This document shows positions 51,707-63,423 of a stretch of 64,000 nt of DNA, in pieces. The notes beneath the pieces are model-generated. The model was not told the DNA's origin. It worked only from the letters and a program-made list of their open reading frames with translations, and did not search any database. The position numbers were made by a program, and so were the translations under genes. Source of the stretch: Spinacia oleracea (lineage: Eukaryota; Streptophyta; Magnoliopsida; Caryophyllales; Amaranthaceae); contig NC_079492.1 of assembly GCF_020520425.1 (NCBI RefSeq), positions 116,967,157 to 117,031,156 of the forward strand. Reading direction: 5' to 3'. Position 1 is the stretch's first letter. Each line of letters begins with the position of its first letter.

Positions 51707-53751
51707 TAGGGTTTGTGCAGAGTGTGAGCACAAAGATAAAAGTTGTAAATGGAGAATTTGGGCTTCATGGGAGAGAGGAAGAAGGTCATTTACAGTGAAA
51801 ACATTTGTCAGTGAGCACACTTGTGGAAGGACACCTATCACTAAGAAGATGACTTCACATTGGATTGCAGAACACTACAGAATCTATTTAAGGTTAACCC
51901 TTACATGAGAGTGCAAGATATTCATGAAACCATTTGGTTAGAAAAGGGTATAAGGGTGAGCAAAGACAAGGCTGCCAGGGCTAGGAGAAGGGGTCAAGCA
52001 CTCATTGTTGGTGAATACAAAGAGTAGTATGCATTACTCCCAAGGTATGCAGCTGAGATACTAAGAAGCAATCCAGGGAACACAGTGAAGTTGAAGTTGG
52101 ATGCAAATGTGTTTGACAGACTGTATTTGTGTTATGAGGCACTTAGGAAAGGGTTCTTGGCAGGATGCAGACCTTTCATATCACTTGATGGATGTTTCTT
52201 AAAGGGACCATTTGGGGGTCAATTGTTAGTAGCAGTAGGGAGGGATGGAAACAATCAAATGTTCCCTTTGGCTTGGGCTGTTTGTGAGGTTGAGAGCACT
52301 GACACATGGAGTTGGTTTCTAGAACTTCTAGCTACTGATTTAGGCACTAGTGAAGGAGCAGGGTACACATTCATGTCTGACCAACAAAAAGGTTTACTTG
52401 CTGCTGTGTCAAATGTGTTTCCACAAGCTGAAAGTAGGGTGTGTGCAAGGCATGTGTACTATAACTTTAGGGGAGTGTTTGGAGGTGGTTTAGAGTACAG
52501 AAAACAATTCTGGACTATTGCAAAAAGCAACACAGTAAATCACTTCAATGAAAACATTGAAGTAATGAGGGCTATTTCACATGAAGCTGCTGAAGACCTA
52601 CTGAAAAGGAACTACAAGAAATGGTGTAGGGAATTCTACACTTCATTATCTTGTTGTGACAGTGTAGACAACAACATGAGTGAGGTGTTTAATGCATACA
52701 TCTTGAGTGCAAGGCACAAGCCTATTATTACCATGTTGGAAGATATTAGAGAGGGTTTGATGGAAAGACTGCATAAAAAAAGAGATTTCATTGGGAAAAA
52801 GGAGATAATGTTGTGTCCTAGGATCCAAATTCAGTTAGAGAAACACAAAATTTGGGCTAGGGTTGGAATGCATACTGGGATGGTGGGTTTTGCTATGGAG
52901 TAAGAGAAGGTGCAACACAGGTTAAGTATGTGGTGGATCTGAACCAACATACTTGCAGTTGCAATGCATGGCAGGTGAGTGGGATTCCATGCAAACATGC
53001 AATTGTTGCTATATGGAATAAAGTAGACCACCCAGAACAATATGTCAATGCATATTTCTGCAAACAGACCTACATGAAGGCATATGAATTTTTGATAGAG
53101 CCTTTAAATGGTCCTCAAGAGTGGCCTACTTCTGATAGCATTGTTGTGGCTCCAAAGGTGAAAAAGGTCAATGGAAGACCTAAAACAAAGAGGAGATATG
53201 GTGTTGGAGAGGTAACTGTATCTGGTAAGCTGAAGAGAACAGGCTGTTCTATGAAATGCAGCTTATGTGGTGTGATAGGCCACAACAAAAGAGGTTGCAA
53301 GAATTCCCCTAAGCAACAACAACACAGCAACAATCATGCTACTGCAGAGCAGACCACACCACAACAACAACACCCAAGAACCAGTTTAGCTATACCAATG
53401 CACAATAGGGGTGTGGGTATTTATACCTACCCAAATGGGTATCAAAGAATAGCTACTGTAAGTCATTGAATAGACTCAAATTCTTTCTTACATGTTACTT
53501 TACTGTACTGAAGCCAACTTGTTCCTAATTTGTTTTAATTAATGCAGCCTATATCACAACATTTCCCCACACCACAGAGGCAAAGACCTCCGGCAGCTTT
53601 CTATTCTGATCATGGGGGTGAGCAAACCATCTACTCCTTCCCTGCACATGACTTCCCATTGTCACAGACTCAACCAAGTCAAGGACACACAATATCAAGC
53701 CAAGCATTGCAGGATCTTGCAATGGCTAGAAGATTAGAAAAAAGACCATGA
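51707..53751 (+). pseudogene. MULE transposase, catalytic and zinc-finger half
   Basis: From 51710 the DNA-binding region (C-E-H-K-D-K-S-C-K-W-R-I-W-A-S-W) leads to H-T-C and the WRKY/GCM1-like zinc-binding part. The catalytic core shows the first Asp in S-L-D-G-C-F-L-K-G (about 52180) and the second in M-S-D-Q-Q-K-G (about 52375). A SWIM finger follows (C-S-C-N-A-W-Q-V-S-G-I-P-C-K-H-A, about 52950-53000), then a CCHC knuckle (C-S-L-C-G-V-I-G-H-N-K-R-G-C, about 53260-53300). A short intron probably separates 53469 from 53542. The TAG at 52025 and a shift near 52890 break the frame. Confidence 0.88.
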
Positions 53752-53823
53752 GGTTAGATTTTATTGAATTTAAAGTCTTCATTACATTTCATTAGTGCAG
53801 ATCATTACATTTTACCTACCCAC

Positions 53824-55324
53824 TGATACGTTCATATTTTATAGTGTTTTTACCCCCGTTCCTTAGTACTTTTTGATCTCAAATGAGCTATTCGGAGCGA
53901 TTTTTAGTACTAATGTGCTCCTTGTAGTGTGTTTGTAGTTTCAGGTTCATCATTATAGGAATTAGCATGTTTTTGTGCATTTTTTACTCATTTTAATCAA
54001 TACAAGAGATTATGTACTTTCGAGAGCACACACATTGAGTTGGAAGAGTTTTCGAGCAAAGCGGATAGTGAAAGAACTAGAAAACCGACACTCGTCTACT
54101 CTTTTGATCATAACTTACGTTCTACAACTCCAAATGAAGTGATTCCAATTGGTTTGGATTCTAGACTTCAATAGCTTTCCAACGAGTGGTCACTCGCCTA
54201 ATTCCGACGAATAACGAAGGAGATATGGCGTTTTAAAGATAGAGGATCGTGCAGTTTGTACGCGCGCCCGACGGGCGAATGGCTGCCCGACGGGCGAACG
54301 TCTGCCCGACGGGCGGGAGCTGCCCGACCGGGCGCGTGCCGATGATTTCCAGAATTTCTCCCCCCTCCCGGCGGGCAGACCTGCGCCCGACGGGCGGGTT
54401 ACGAGCTGGTCGCCCGACGGGCGGAAGGCTGCCCGACCGGGCGACGACAACCCAGGGCCCTTTTTCCGCGGTTTTCTTCCGGTTTTTCCTTATGTTTATG
54501 GGCAAACTATAAATACTAGGCTTAGTTATTTTAGTTGGACATCTTATTTTCTAGTATTAGCCCCTTAGTTTATTTCTCTTAGCTTTGTTTTCTCTCTAAA
54601 TTTATGCAAACACTTAGTTTTCAATTTCAATAAAAATTCAAGCTTTCTATTTCTCTTGTTCTTCAATTAAGGTATTGTTCTTTATTTCAATTCTTTATTT
54701 AGCTTTAATTATGTTTTCAATCATGCTAATTGCTTTGTTTATTGTTAATATGCTTGAGTAGTCTATTTTCTAAGATTTGGGGATCCATGAATAATATGAA
54801 GGGATATTGATTAATTGTGATTGTTGGCATTGTAATTAATTCCTATTGATTGGTTTATTTCACTATACAATTAGATTTGCGCAGGTTTAATTGTGGTAGT
54901 TATGCAATATCAAGTTAAGATTCGAGAGATGCAATTTGATGTTTAGGCTTGTGTCAATAGGTGGAATTAGAGTTAATACGTAGCGAGAGCCCGTTAATTC
55001 TAAGTCTATGATTAGGATCGAATCGAGAGAGCATGCTAGTCTAATTAATTACTTTGTTGATTATCGTGATTCTTTATTGTCCTGGATTATTATCTGTAGG
55101 TGAACCTATGCCCTAGATTCCTTAGTATATTGATTCCTAGTTGTTTAATTATCGCCGTAGTTTTAGCAAACCATCAAACCAACTCTTGTTCCCAATAGTC
55201 TAGTCTAATTGATTAATAGTAGAAAGAACGCCTGTTTCCCTGTGGATTCGACCCTGACTTCCCTTGCTACTTAGTTAGTGAATTTAGGTTATTTTTGATT
55301 AGGTGATACGACTTTAGCCTGTCA
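53824..55324 (+). repeat. 5' LTR of the Athila-like element
   Basis: It begins TGATAC and ends TGTCA just before the primer binding site. About 54260-54445 carries eight or so GCCCGACGGGC-type GC palindromes, which also occur in the 3' LTR and in the internal 3' region. The two LTRs are about 98% alike by eye. Confidence 0.85.
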
Positions 55325-55461
55325 AATTTTGGCGCCGTTGCCGGGGAAACGGTTTTATTTTCTGTTATTAATTGTTTTTCTAGATTATTGTTTGTTACTT
55401 TACTTCTCAAGGGACTCTCGTTCCTTGAGATCGGATCTCACGACTGTTTTCTAGTTTTTGC

Positions 55462-58114
55462 TTGTTTATGCCCAGGACTGTCCATACCAGCGATCTGACT
55501 TCGTTCGATCCTGAACCTGAACGGACCTTCCGTAGACGACGTAGATTCGTTGGACAGTTGAGAGACTATTCGGACTCTGAATCCGACTATCTGATTAGCA
55601 ATCTATTCCTTACAGATTCAGAGATGGGTGACCAAGCACCACCACCACCACCCTCACTTGTGCCAAGGCTTACAGACTATTCTAAACCAAGTCTGTCTAT
55701 GCTTCCCAAGGCAATCATGCCTTCTATTGCGGTCGAGAATTTCAAGGTCGAACCCCAGCCGATAAACATGATCGAGAGACACCAATTCGGTGGGGAAAAG
55801 GGTGAAGATAATAATCTCCATATTCAGTCTTTCATTCAGTATTGTGCCACCATTAAGCAGAAGAATTTAACACCGGAGCAGACTATGGAGATACTCTTTC
55901 CATTTTCATTGAGTGGGAAGGCAAAGCTATGGATTAACAGTCTCAACCGCGCAGCTATGAATATCACCGATTGGAATTCCTTGGCCCTTGCGTTCTATGT
56001 TAAATATTTCCCACCTGAGAAGACAGCTCGTCTGAGGGGTCAGATACTAGGTATCTCTCAACAAGCAGATGAGAGTTTGTTCGAAGTTTGGGAGAGATTC
56101 AAGGACTTGCAAAGAGAGTGCCCGCACCATGGTTTGGATGACTGGTTCCTTGTTCAGCAGTTCTATAATGGTATGGGTAATGAGTCTAGGTGTCTTTTGG
56201 ATTCAGCTGCCAGTGGGAGATTTATGCAATTGAGGTGCCTAGAGCTTTGGAGGTGATTGAGGAGATGGCCATCCATAGTGCCTAATACGGGAATCCTAGA
56301 GGTTTTGCCGACCGGGGTGTTAAGCATGAGATGAATTCTATTGAACAGTTTACTGCTCAGCTAACTGCCCTACATCACAAGCTAGATAATATACAGATCG
56401 CATCCTCCCAATCCACCCAACATGCTAGTGTCGCTGCAATGAGTGCCCAATCTGCCAATGTCTGTAATAGTTGTGGGATGCAAGGCCATTATGCACAAGA
56501 ATGCCGGAGCTCTATCGAACAATGCAATGCATTCCAGTCCTACAAGCAGAACAATCCGTACTCCAACTCTTACAATGAGGGGTATAAAAACAACCCCCTA
56601 CTATCATATAGGAGTAGTAATGTCCAGAACCCCCATCAGATTCAACACCCTCCACCACCACAACAACATTACCAACCACCACCACAACAGTCATACCAAC
56701 CGCGGAGTAACTACAACCCGCAGCCTAGTGGACCGCCTGGTTTTCCTCCACAACCTCAACCTACACAACCTGATCCCATGCTTGTTGAGATGCGGAATAT
56801 GATGTTAGAATTGCAGAAGTCTCTGAGCGAAAAGGATGCCAAAATCGATGCCCTCACTGCTCATAACAAGATCATGGATAAACAGTTGGCACAAATGGCT
56901 ACTACTCTCGCACAGAGACCCAAGGGTCAACTCCCTTCACAGCCTGTGACCAGAGAGTCTGTAAATGCTGTCACTTTGCGGAGTGGATATGAGTATGATG
57001 GGCCACCTATGACTATAGAGGAAGGGGTCGAAGTATCTGTAAGTGGTGCTGTGCCAAGAGAAAGTGAGAATGTGATCAAAGAGAAGGAAGCTGACACAAG
57101 GGTTAAGAAGAAAGTTGAGATACAAGTTCCACCTATCAAACTTCCCTTCCCTCATCGTCAGCTAAAGAACAAGCTAGACAAGCAGTTTGGTAAGTTCTTA
57201 GAAGTGGTAAAGAATCTGCAGGTAACGGTCCCTTTCACTGAATTAATTACTCAAGTACCTGCATATGCTAAATACATGAAAGACATCTTGACTAGGAAGA
57301 GAGAATTTAGTGAGGTGGAGACTGTTGCATTTACTGAAGAGTGCAGTGCCTTAGTACAAAATAAGTCTCCACCCAAGTTGAAGGACCCCGGGAGTTTCTC
57401 TATCCCGTGTAATATTGGCAACCTTTTTATTGACAAAGCCTTATGTGATTTAGGTGCCAGTGTTAGTGTCATGCCCTGTCTGTATGTACTAAGTTGAACA
57501 TGAGTGATTTAAAAGTTACCAACATAACTCTGCAAATGGCTGATAGATCTGTAAAATACCCCCTAGGTGTTCTAGAAGATGTGCTTGTTAGAGTAGGTAA
57601 ATTTTTTATCCCTGTTGATTTTGTTGTGTTGGACATGGAAGAGGACAAGCAGATTCCTATTATTTTAGGTCGACCTTTCCTACACACTGCGGGGGCAATC
57701 ATAGATGTCAAGAATGGCAAGTTGACCTTAAATGTGGGGGATGACAAGGTTACTTTCAATTTAACCCATGTTGCTAAGAGCCCTATGGTAGAGGAGTCGT
57801 GTTGTGGAGTCAATATTTCTAATGATTATTTCAATAATGAATTGACTCATACTAACTCTAACAATCCTTCGGAGAAAGCACGTGTTTCAAATTGTTTTGC
57901 AGGTGGAGGTGACCGGAATATCAACTCTTTTGCATGGGTTCGGAAGGAAGCACGATTTGATAATGATGCGACCCAAAAGGCCGAAAGTTCTGTAAACGGT
58001 GGGCACCGTCTTCATGATCGGGGTCGTGATCTGTCACTTCCCGCACCACCTAGCTCATCCAAGGCAATTGATTTGACACCAGATGGCACCATCTTTGGTG
58101 CCCCCATTCGATGA
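55462..58114 (+). pseudogene. gag-protease region of the LTR element (fossil)
   Basis: The retrotransposon gag domain lies in about the first 800 bp (S-L-S-G-K-A-K-L-W and W-E-R-F-K-D-L-Q-R-E-C-P motifs). A CCHC knuckle (C-N-S-C-G-M-Q-G-H-Y-A-Q-E-C) is at about 56462-56503, followed by a Pro/Gln-rich linker. A retroviral-type aspartic protease (L-C-D-L-G-A-S-V-S-V-M, then I-I-L-G-R-P-F-L) lies at about 57400-57720. The region is broken at about two or three points. Nothing resembling reverse transcriptase follows. Confidence 0.85.
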
Positions 58115-60165
58115 GTTGTCGTGGCTCTCATCCCCTTCCTTTCGTTGTCTGTGCATAAACTGAGATTGTGTAATGGGGACATTGCATCAATCTAATCGGG
58201 GGATGAGTACTTCACTATCCATTTATTGCTTTTCGTAGTGTACTTTTTGCTTTCGATACTATAGTTTAGTTTGTGTTTTTATAGTTTATTCTTTGCTTTA
58301 GAGAAGTGAGGAGAGGGTATTTTCACTGTTTTGGGTGTTTGATGATGTACAGGTGTTAGCTCCTAGTGCGAAAAGTTATAAAACATCGTAAGTAGCAAGT
58401 TCGCAAATGGCCCGACGGGCGAAGGCCGCCCGACCGGGCGCGTGCAAAAGAAATTCATTTTGTCGCCCTCCGCCCGGCGGGCAGACGTGCGCCCGTCGGG
58501 CGAGTTTCGAGCTGCAGGCCCGTCGGGCGGGCGTTGGCCCGGCGGGCGAGAGGAGAAAAGGCTGATTTAAACACGGGATTCACTCCCATTATTTCACTTC
58601 TCCTTTAAATCATCTCCTTTTTGAGCCAATGAGAACATTGTCTGATTTAGCTTGGGGGGGAGGGGTGTTTCTCTCACTTGTACATTTTAGGTATGTTTTC
58701 TTATTATTTTTGCATTTACTTATTTAGGTGTGTTTATTTTTATGTGTGTTTATTTTTGTGTGTTTATTGCTTTCTAGAGTAGTTTATTGCTTTGAAAAAA
58801 AAATACAAAAATACGTTCCGATGAATACAAAACCATGCTTCCCTGTGCCCCTTGATCGAAAGTTGTTTTGATTCTTGGTATTTGATGATGAGCAATGTAA
58901 ATGTGTTTTCCATGATTTGATATCCGATTGCTTTGATGCCTTAACATGAGTCAACTCTGACTAACTATTTGTGGACTTGGTGCTCGGCTAGTTGATTTGG
59001 TTAGGAATGTGTGATAGCTTCCTGGTGTGTCATTGATTTTGAGTATTGATTTGCAACTATTAGTAGTGTTTTATGACTCATATACATGCACATTGTGGAG
59101 AACGAAGGCATTTTTCTATTTAGGTAGCCTTCAGATGAAATTAGATACATTTGTTCCCTCCTTTTCTACCCATGTTGTTGCTTGTGCCCTTTATTCGGTG
59201 ACTAGCCACATTACAAGCCCGCGAAAACCCCATTGGTTACTAGTCCCATGCCTAGCTTGGGGGAGCTAATAGTAGTGAGGTGAGGGAGTTGTAGTATTGT
59301 TGAAAAAGGAGTTCGTCTTATCATGTTTGTTGTTGAAAAATGAGTTGAAAATGAAAGAAATGAAAGAACAAAAAAATGTGAAGGTTTCTAAAAGAAAAAG
59401 GAAAAAAAAGAGAGACTGAAAAAGAAAAGAAAGAGAAAAATCTATTACTCTCAGAAAAAGTTCAAAGCATTGTTTCAATCGAGTTTTGCAAATTCATATC
59501 CTTATAAGTGATTGGTAATAATTGTGAAAAAGACAAGAAAGTATGGTGTTGGTTATTTGTTGTTTTGTCATGTGTTGAGTGGGAGAGTTATGGTCATTAT
59601 ATTGGTTGATCATGGTTGTATTTAGGATTTATGCTCCCCAAAGCCAAGGCTTTAAGCTCACATTTTCCCCAAATTTACCGCACCCTTACCTAAGCCTAAC
59701 ATTACAAGCTTTGAAGACCTTCTGACCTTTGTGCATAGAGTCGTACTTATGTGAAAATAGTTGTTTATCAATGCAAGTTATGACATGACACATTCCGAGT
59801 CGACTACTAGGTTGAGTGTATGTTTTTCTAGACACACGAGTGTTGTGAGTTTGGGAGGGCATTGTTCACTTATATGTTGGGAGGAGAGCGAACGGGTACA
59901 TCTTTTATTCGCCAAATAAATGAGTGACGAGTGTGTGAGCACTAGTCTTGAATTCCATTGTGCATTTGTGGTTCGCTTTGCGTGACGATTGTTAAGGTGG
60001 ATTAGCGGTCGAATAGATTTGATCGGTTGACATTGATGCATGCTTGTTGGATTTTACCTTGAATCGTATCCATTGTTTTAAGATGTGTTTGGGGTGAAGT
60101 TGATTTATGTATTCATCGATGATTTCTTTGCTTAGGGACAAGCAAAGACCTAGCTTGGGGGAGTT
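58115..60165 (+). other. Non-coding 3' internal region of the LTR element
   Basis: About 2 kb without recognised domains. It holds a cluster of GC palindromes (about 58405-58555) like those of the LTR. The purine-rich phrase 'agcttggggg' occurs three times, near 58650, 59253 and 60152; the last abuts the 3' LTR and is the expected primer for plus-strand synthesis. Confidence 0.7.
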
Positions 60166-61647
60166 TGATATGTTCATATTTTATAGTGTTTTTACCCCCG
60201 TCCCTTAGTACTTTTTGATCTCAAATGAGCTCTTCGGAGCGATTTTTAGTACTAATGTGCTCCTTGTAGTGTGTTTGTAATTTTAGGTTCATCATTATAG
60301 GAATTAGCATGTTTTGTGCATTTTCTACTCATTTTAATCAATACAAGAGATTATGTACTTTCGAGAGCACACACATTGAGTTGGAAGAGTTTTCGAGCAA
60401 AGCGGATAGTGAAAGAACTAGAAAATCGACACTCGTCTACTCTTTTGATCATAACTTACGTTCTACAACTCCAAATGAAGTGATTCTAATTGGGTTGGAT
60501 TCCAGACTTCAATAGCTTTCCAACAAGTGGTCACTCGCCTAATTCCGACGAATAACGAAGGAGATATGGCGTTTTAAAGATAGAGGATCGTGCAGTTTGT
60601 ACGCGCGCCCGGCGGGCGAATGGCTGCCCGACGGGCGAACGTCTGCCCGACGGGCGGGAGCTGCCGGACCGGGCGCGTGCCAATGATTTCCAGAATTTCT
60701 CCCTCCGCCCGACGGGCGGACCTGCGCCCGACGGGCGGGTTATGAGCTGGTCGCCCGACGGGCGGAAGGCTGCCCGACCGGGCGACGACAACCCTGGGCC
60801 CTTTTTCCGCGGTTTTCTTCCGGTTTTTCCTTATGTTTATGGGCAAACTATAAATACTAGGCTTAGTTATTTTAGTTGGACATCTTATTTTCTAGTATTA
60901 GCCCCTTAGTTTATTTCTCTTAGCTTTGTTTTCTCTCTAAATTTATGCAAACACTTAGTTTTCAATTTCAATAAAAATTCAAGCTTTCTATTTCTCTTGT
61001 TCTTCAATTAAGGTATTGTTCTTTATTTCAATTCTTTATTTAGCTTTAATTATGTTTTCAATCATGCTAATTGCTTTGTTTATTGTTAATATGCTTGAGT
61101 AGTCTATTTTCTAAGATTTGGGGATCCATGAATAATATGAAGGGATATTGATTAATTGTGATTGTTGGCATTGTAATTAATTCCTATTGATTGGTTTATT
61201 TCACTATACAATTAGATTTGCGCAGGTTTAATTGTGGTAGTTATGCAATATCAAGTTAAGATTCGAGAGATGCAATTTGATGTTTAGGCTTGTGTCAATA
61301 GGTGGAATTAGAGTTAATACGTAGCGAGAGCCCGTTAATTCTAAGTCTATGATTAGTATCGAATCGAGAGAGCATGCTAGTCTAATTAATTACTTTGTTG
61401 ATTATCGTGATTCTTTATTGTCCTGGATTGTTATCTGTTGGTGAACCTATGCCCTAGATTCCTTAATATATTGATTCCTAGTTGTTTAATTATCGCCGTA
61501 GTTTTAGCAAACCATCAAACCAACTCTTGTTCCCAATAGTCTAGTCTAATTGATTAATAGTAGAAAGAACGCCTGTTTCCCTGTGGATTCGACTCTGATT
61601 TCCCTTGCTACTTAGTTAGTGGATTTAGGTTATTTTTGATTAGGTGA
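60166..61647 (+). repeat. 3' LTR of the Athila-like element
   Basis: It begins TGATAT directly after the purine tract and follows the 5' LTR to within about 20 bp of its end. The palindrome cluster is repeated at about 60600-60790. Confidence 0.85.
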
Positions 61648-62153
61648 AGTTACAACCAAAACACTATAATCATCATAATAAAAACTATCATAAACAAAAA
61701 CCAAACTATAAAATTACATTGAAAAAATTCAATTAACTGACTGCCGTAAAGAAAAATTGTTAGGAAGAGAACATTTTACATAAAGATAAATTTCAACAAA
61801 TGGGGAAACGTAAAGATTAATGGTTCATGTTGAATTTTGTTGAAATTATCTCAGTACCCTTAGTGTGTAAGACTTTTGAAAAAAAAAACACCCCGTCTAA
61901 ACCCAAAAAGATTCCGAGCTTCTATTAGTGTAAGCCCCACATAACATCTCCCCATCACCATTCACCATTCTCCCCTCTCTTCTCTAGCTCCTCTATCTTC
62001 CTCTCCTCTATTTTCTCTCTCCTCCTTCCATCGTTGCCTAGATTTTTTATAGAGAGAGAAAGCTTCATCTTTCAACCTTTTGCAGAAAAACAATGCGAAA
62101 AGAGATATTTAAAGGAAGAAGAAGCTGGCCGATGTCTCAAATCTGCTGTTTCA
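61648..62153. other. Flank and leader of the 14-3-3 exon
   Basis: From about 61940 the sequence is strongly CT-rich ('ctcctctatcttcctctcctc'), typical of a 5' untranslated leader, and leads to the ATG at 62154. An upstream ATG lies at 62093. No gene lies between the LTR end and this leader. Confidence 0.5.
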
Positions 62154-62212
62154 ATGGCTTCCACTAAAGAACGTGAAAGTTTCATTTACATTGCAAGCTG
62201 AGCGCTACGATG
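62154..62212 (+). pseudogene. First exon of a 14-3-3 gene with an internal deletion
   Basis: The exon reads M-A-S-T-K-E-R-E-S-F-I-Y-I-A, the conserved N-terminus of plant 14-3-3 proteins, then jumps to bases that in another frame give A-E-R-Y-D followed by a GT donor (GATG|GTGAGT). The codons for K-L-A-E-Q are missing: about 14 nt are lost, so translation stops at TGA four bases later. The loss lies where the intact sequence would have short AAGCT direct repeats, consistent with slippage. 14-3-3 proteins are phosphoserine-binding adaptors. No later exon was found in the remaining 1.8 kb, which is filled with MITEs; the gene could continue past the window, but this exon is broken. Confidence 0.75.
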
Positions 62213-62664
62213 GTGAGTATTTTTCTCGAATTTAGAGTGATGGAGTATTTGGTTTACAGTAAATTGGTTGGAAAAATTAATTAAATTTGATTAATTATGG
62301 CAACTGTAATAATTTTGTATTATTGACATATTTTACTGAGTTTATGAAGAAAATGAGAGATTACAGGCATATTTACATAACTTTTGATTTCTTTCCTTAC
62401 TTATACTTTTGCTGGAGAAGTGATTAATTTCTTTGTTGACTTTCGAGAAATTCTATGCGTGATATACTCTTATTTGATTTGTAATACATTTTTACTGACT
62501 TTTTTGCTTTACTTTTGCTGAAGAAATGATTAATTTCTTTGTTGACTTTCGAGAAATTCTATGTGTGATATACTCTTAATTGTTTCTTGATTTGTGATAC
62601 GTTTTTACTGACTTCTTTGTTTGGATGTTTGCTAGACTATTTTGTTCTTTTTTTTTAATTAATT

Positions 62665-62952
62665 ACTCCGTCCGTCCCAGATTAGTTGTTACACTTTCCT
62701 TTTTTGTCCGTCCCAGATTAGTTGTTACACTTCTAAATCAGGATTGACCCTACAATTATTATATTGTCTTTCTCTTTCCACTAAATTCTTTTTTGTCCCC
62801 ACACCCTCTCTCATTCAATTAAAAAAATACCTCACTAACTTCTATCACATCTACTTTTTCAATAAAATAACAATTGATAACCAAACAACCACTTATCACC
62901 TAAAATTTTGTGCAAAGGTAAATGTATCAACTAATGTGGGACGGAGGGAGTA
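62665..62952. mobile_element. Stowaway-type MITE
   Basis: Ends 'tactccgtccgtccca' and 'tgggacggagggagta' form an inverted repeat continuing inward as 'gattagttgttacac' and its near complement, bordered by TA. 288 bp, non-coding. A second 'gtccgtcccagattagttg' at 62706 shows a short internal duplication at the left end. Confidence 0.88.
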
Positions 62953-63053
62953 ATAAAATTGTAAAGTAGCCGAGGAAAATGTTGTCTTTTAAATATGATG
63001 ACACAAAAAATGTGATTAATGAAATGCCCTCTACTCTTCCCTTAGGGAGATAA

Positions 63054-63420
63054 GAGCATCAATTATAGCTCCCTCTTAGCCCCCTCTTAAGGAGAGAGAA
63101 TCTCTAAGAGTTAGCTCTTGAAAAAAATAGGGTAACTCTTAGCTACCTCTTATTTAGAGGTTGATTGGGACATCCTCTAAATAAGAGGTAGCTCTTAGAA
63201 ATAAGAGGGGGTGATGTGGAAGAATGTGGTGTATTTTGGTATTTTTTTGTATTAAAAATAAAATTTAAAATATAAAAAAACTATATAAGAGGTAGTATTT
63301 AAGAGGTAGTCTATTTCTTGATGTTTTTGGTAGCTAACTCTTGTTAAGAGGTAGTGATGAGGTGTATCAGGAGAGAGATTAAGAGGGGGCAAATTAAGAG
63401 TTAGTCTATAATTGATGCTC
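63054..63420. mobile_element. Tourist-type MITE, first of a tandem pair
   Basis: Ends 'gagcatcaattatag' and 'ctataattgatgctc' are perfect inverted repeats, flanked by TAA (63051-63053 and 63421-63423), a PIF/Harbinger-type duplication. The interior repeats 'ttaagagttagctctt' words and can fold over most of its length. Confidence 0.88.
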
Positions 63421-63423
63421 TAA

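Larger units (their letters stand above)
45081..53751 (+). mobile_element. Mutator-like element (MULE) transposase region, split by a SINE and a CACTA element
   Basis: MuDR-type coding sequence lies in two blocks, 45081-46209 and 51707-53751. The left block begins after a plausible acceptor with N-P-C-I-Y-V-H-H-G-G-E, the N-terminal plant MuDR domain, followed by an acidic region and the start of the DNA-binding region. The right block completes that region and carries the MULE catalytic core, SWIM and CCHC fingers. A TGA at 45134 stands where a Trp is expected, a TAG lies at 52025, and a frameshift falls near 52890, so the copy is dead even without the insertions. Its terminal inverted repeats were not found; the LTR element starts 73 bp after the last open frame. 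Confidence 0.85.
53824..61647 (+). mobile_element. Athila-like LTR element with gag and protease only (fossil)
   Basis: Two LTRs of about 1.5 kb (53824-55324 and 60166-61647) bracket a primer binding site of the 'tggcgccgttgccgggga' type just after the 5' LTR, gag-protease coding sequence, a long non-coding 3' region and a purine tract (60151-60165). This arrangement fits the Athila/Tat branch of Ty3-gypsy. No reverse transcriptase, RNase H or integrase was recognised, so it resembles gag-only non-autonomous (TR-GAG-like) elements. Rough comparison by eye gives LTR divergence of about 2%, or roughly 0.5-1 million years at usual plant rates. The coding part is broken, with about two or three interruptions, and the 3' LTR appears slightly shortened. 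No target duplication was seen. Confidence 0.85.

Noticed and set aside
54190-54512. Open frames in the LTR palindrome cluster (and again near 60531-60846)
   Set aside because: They translate the repeated CG palindromes and recur identically in both LTRs; not genes.
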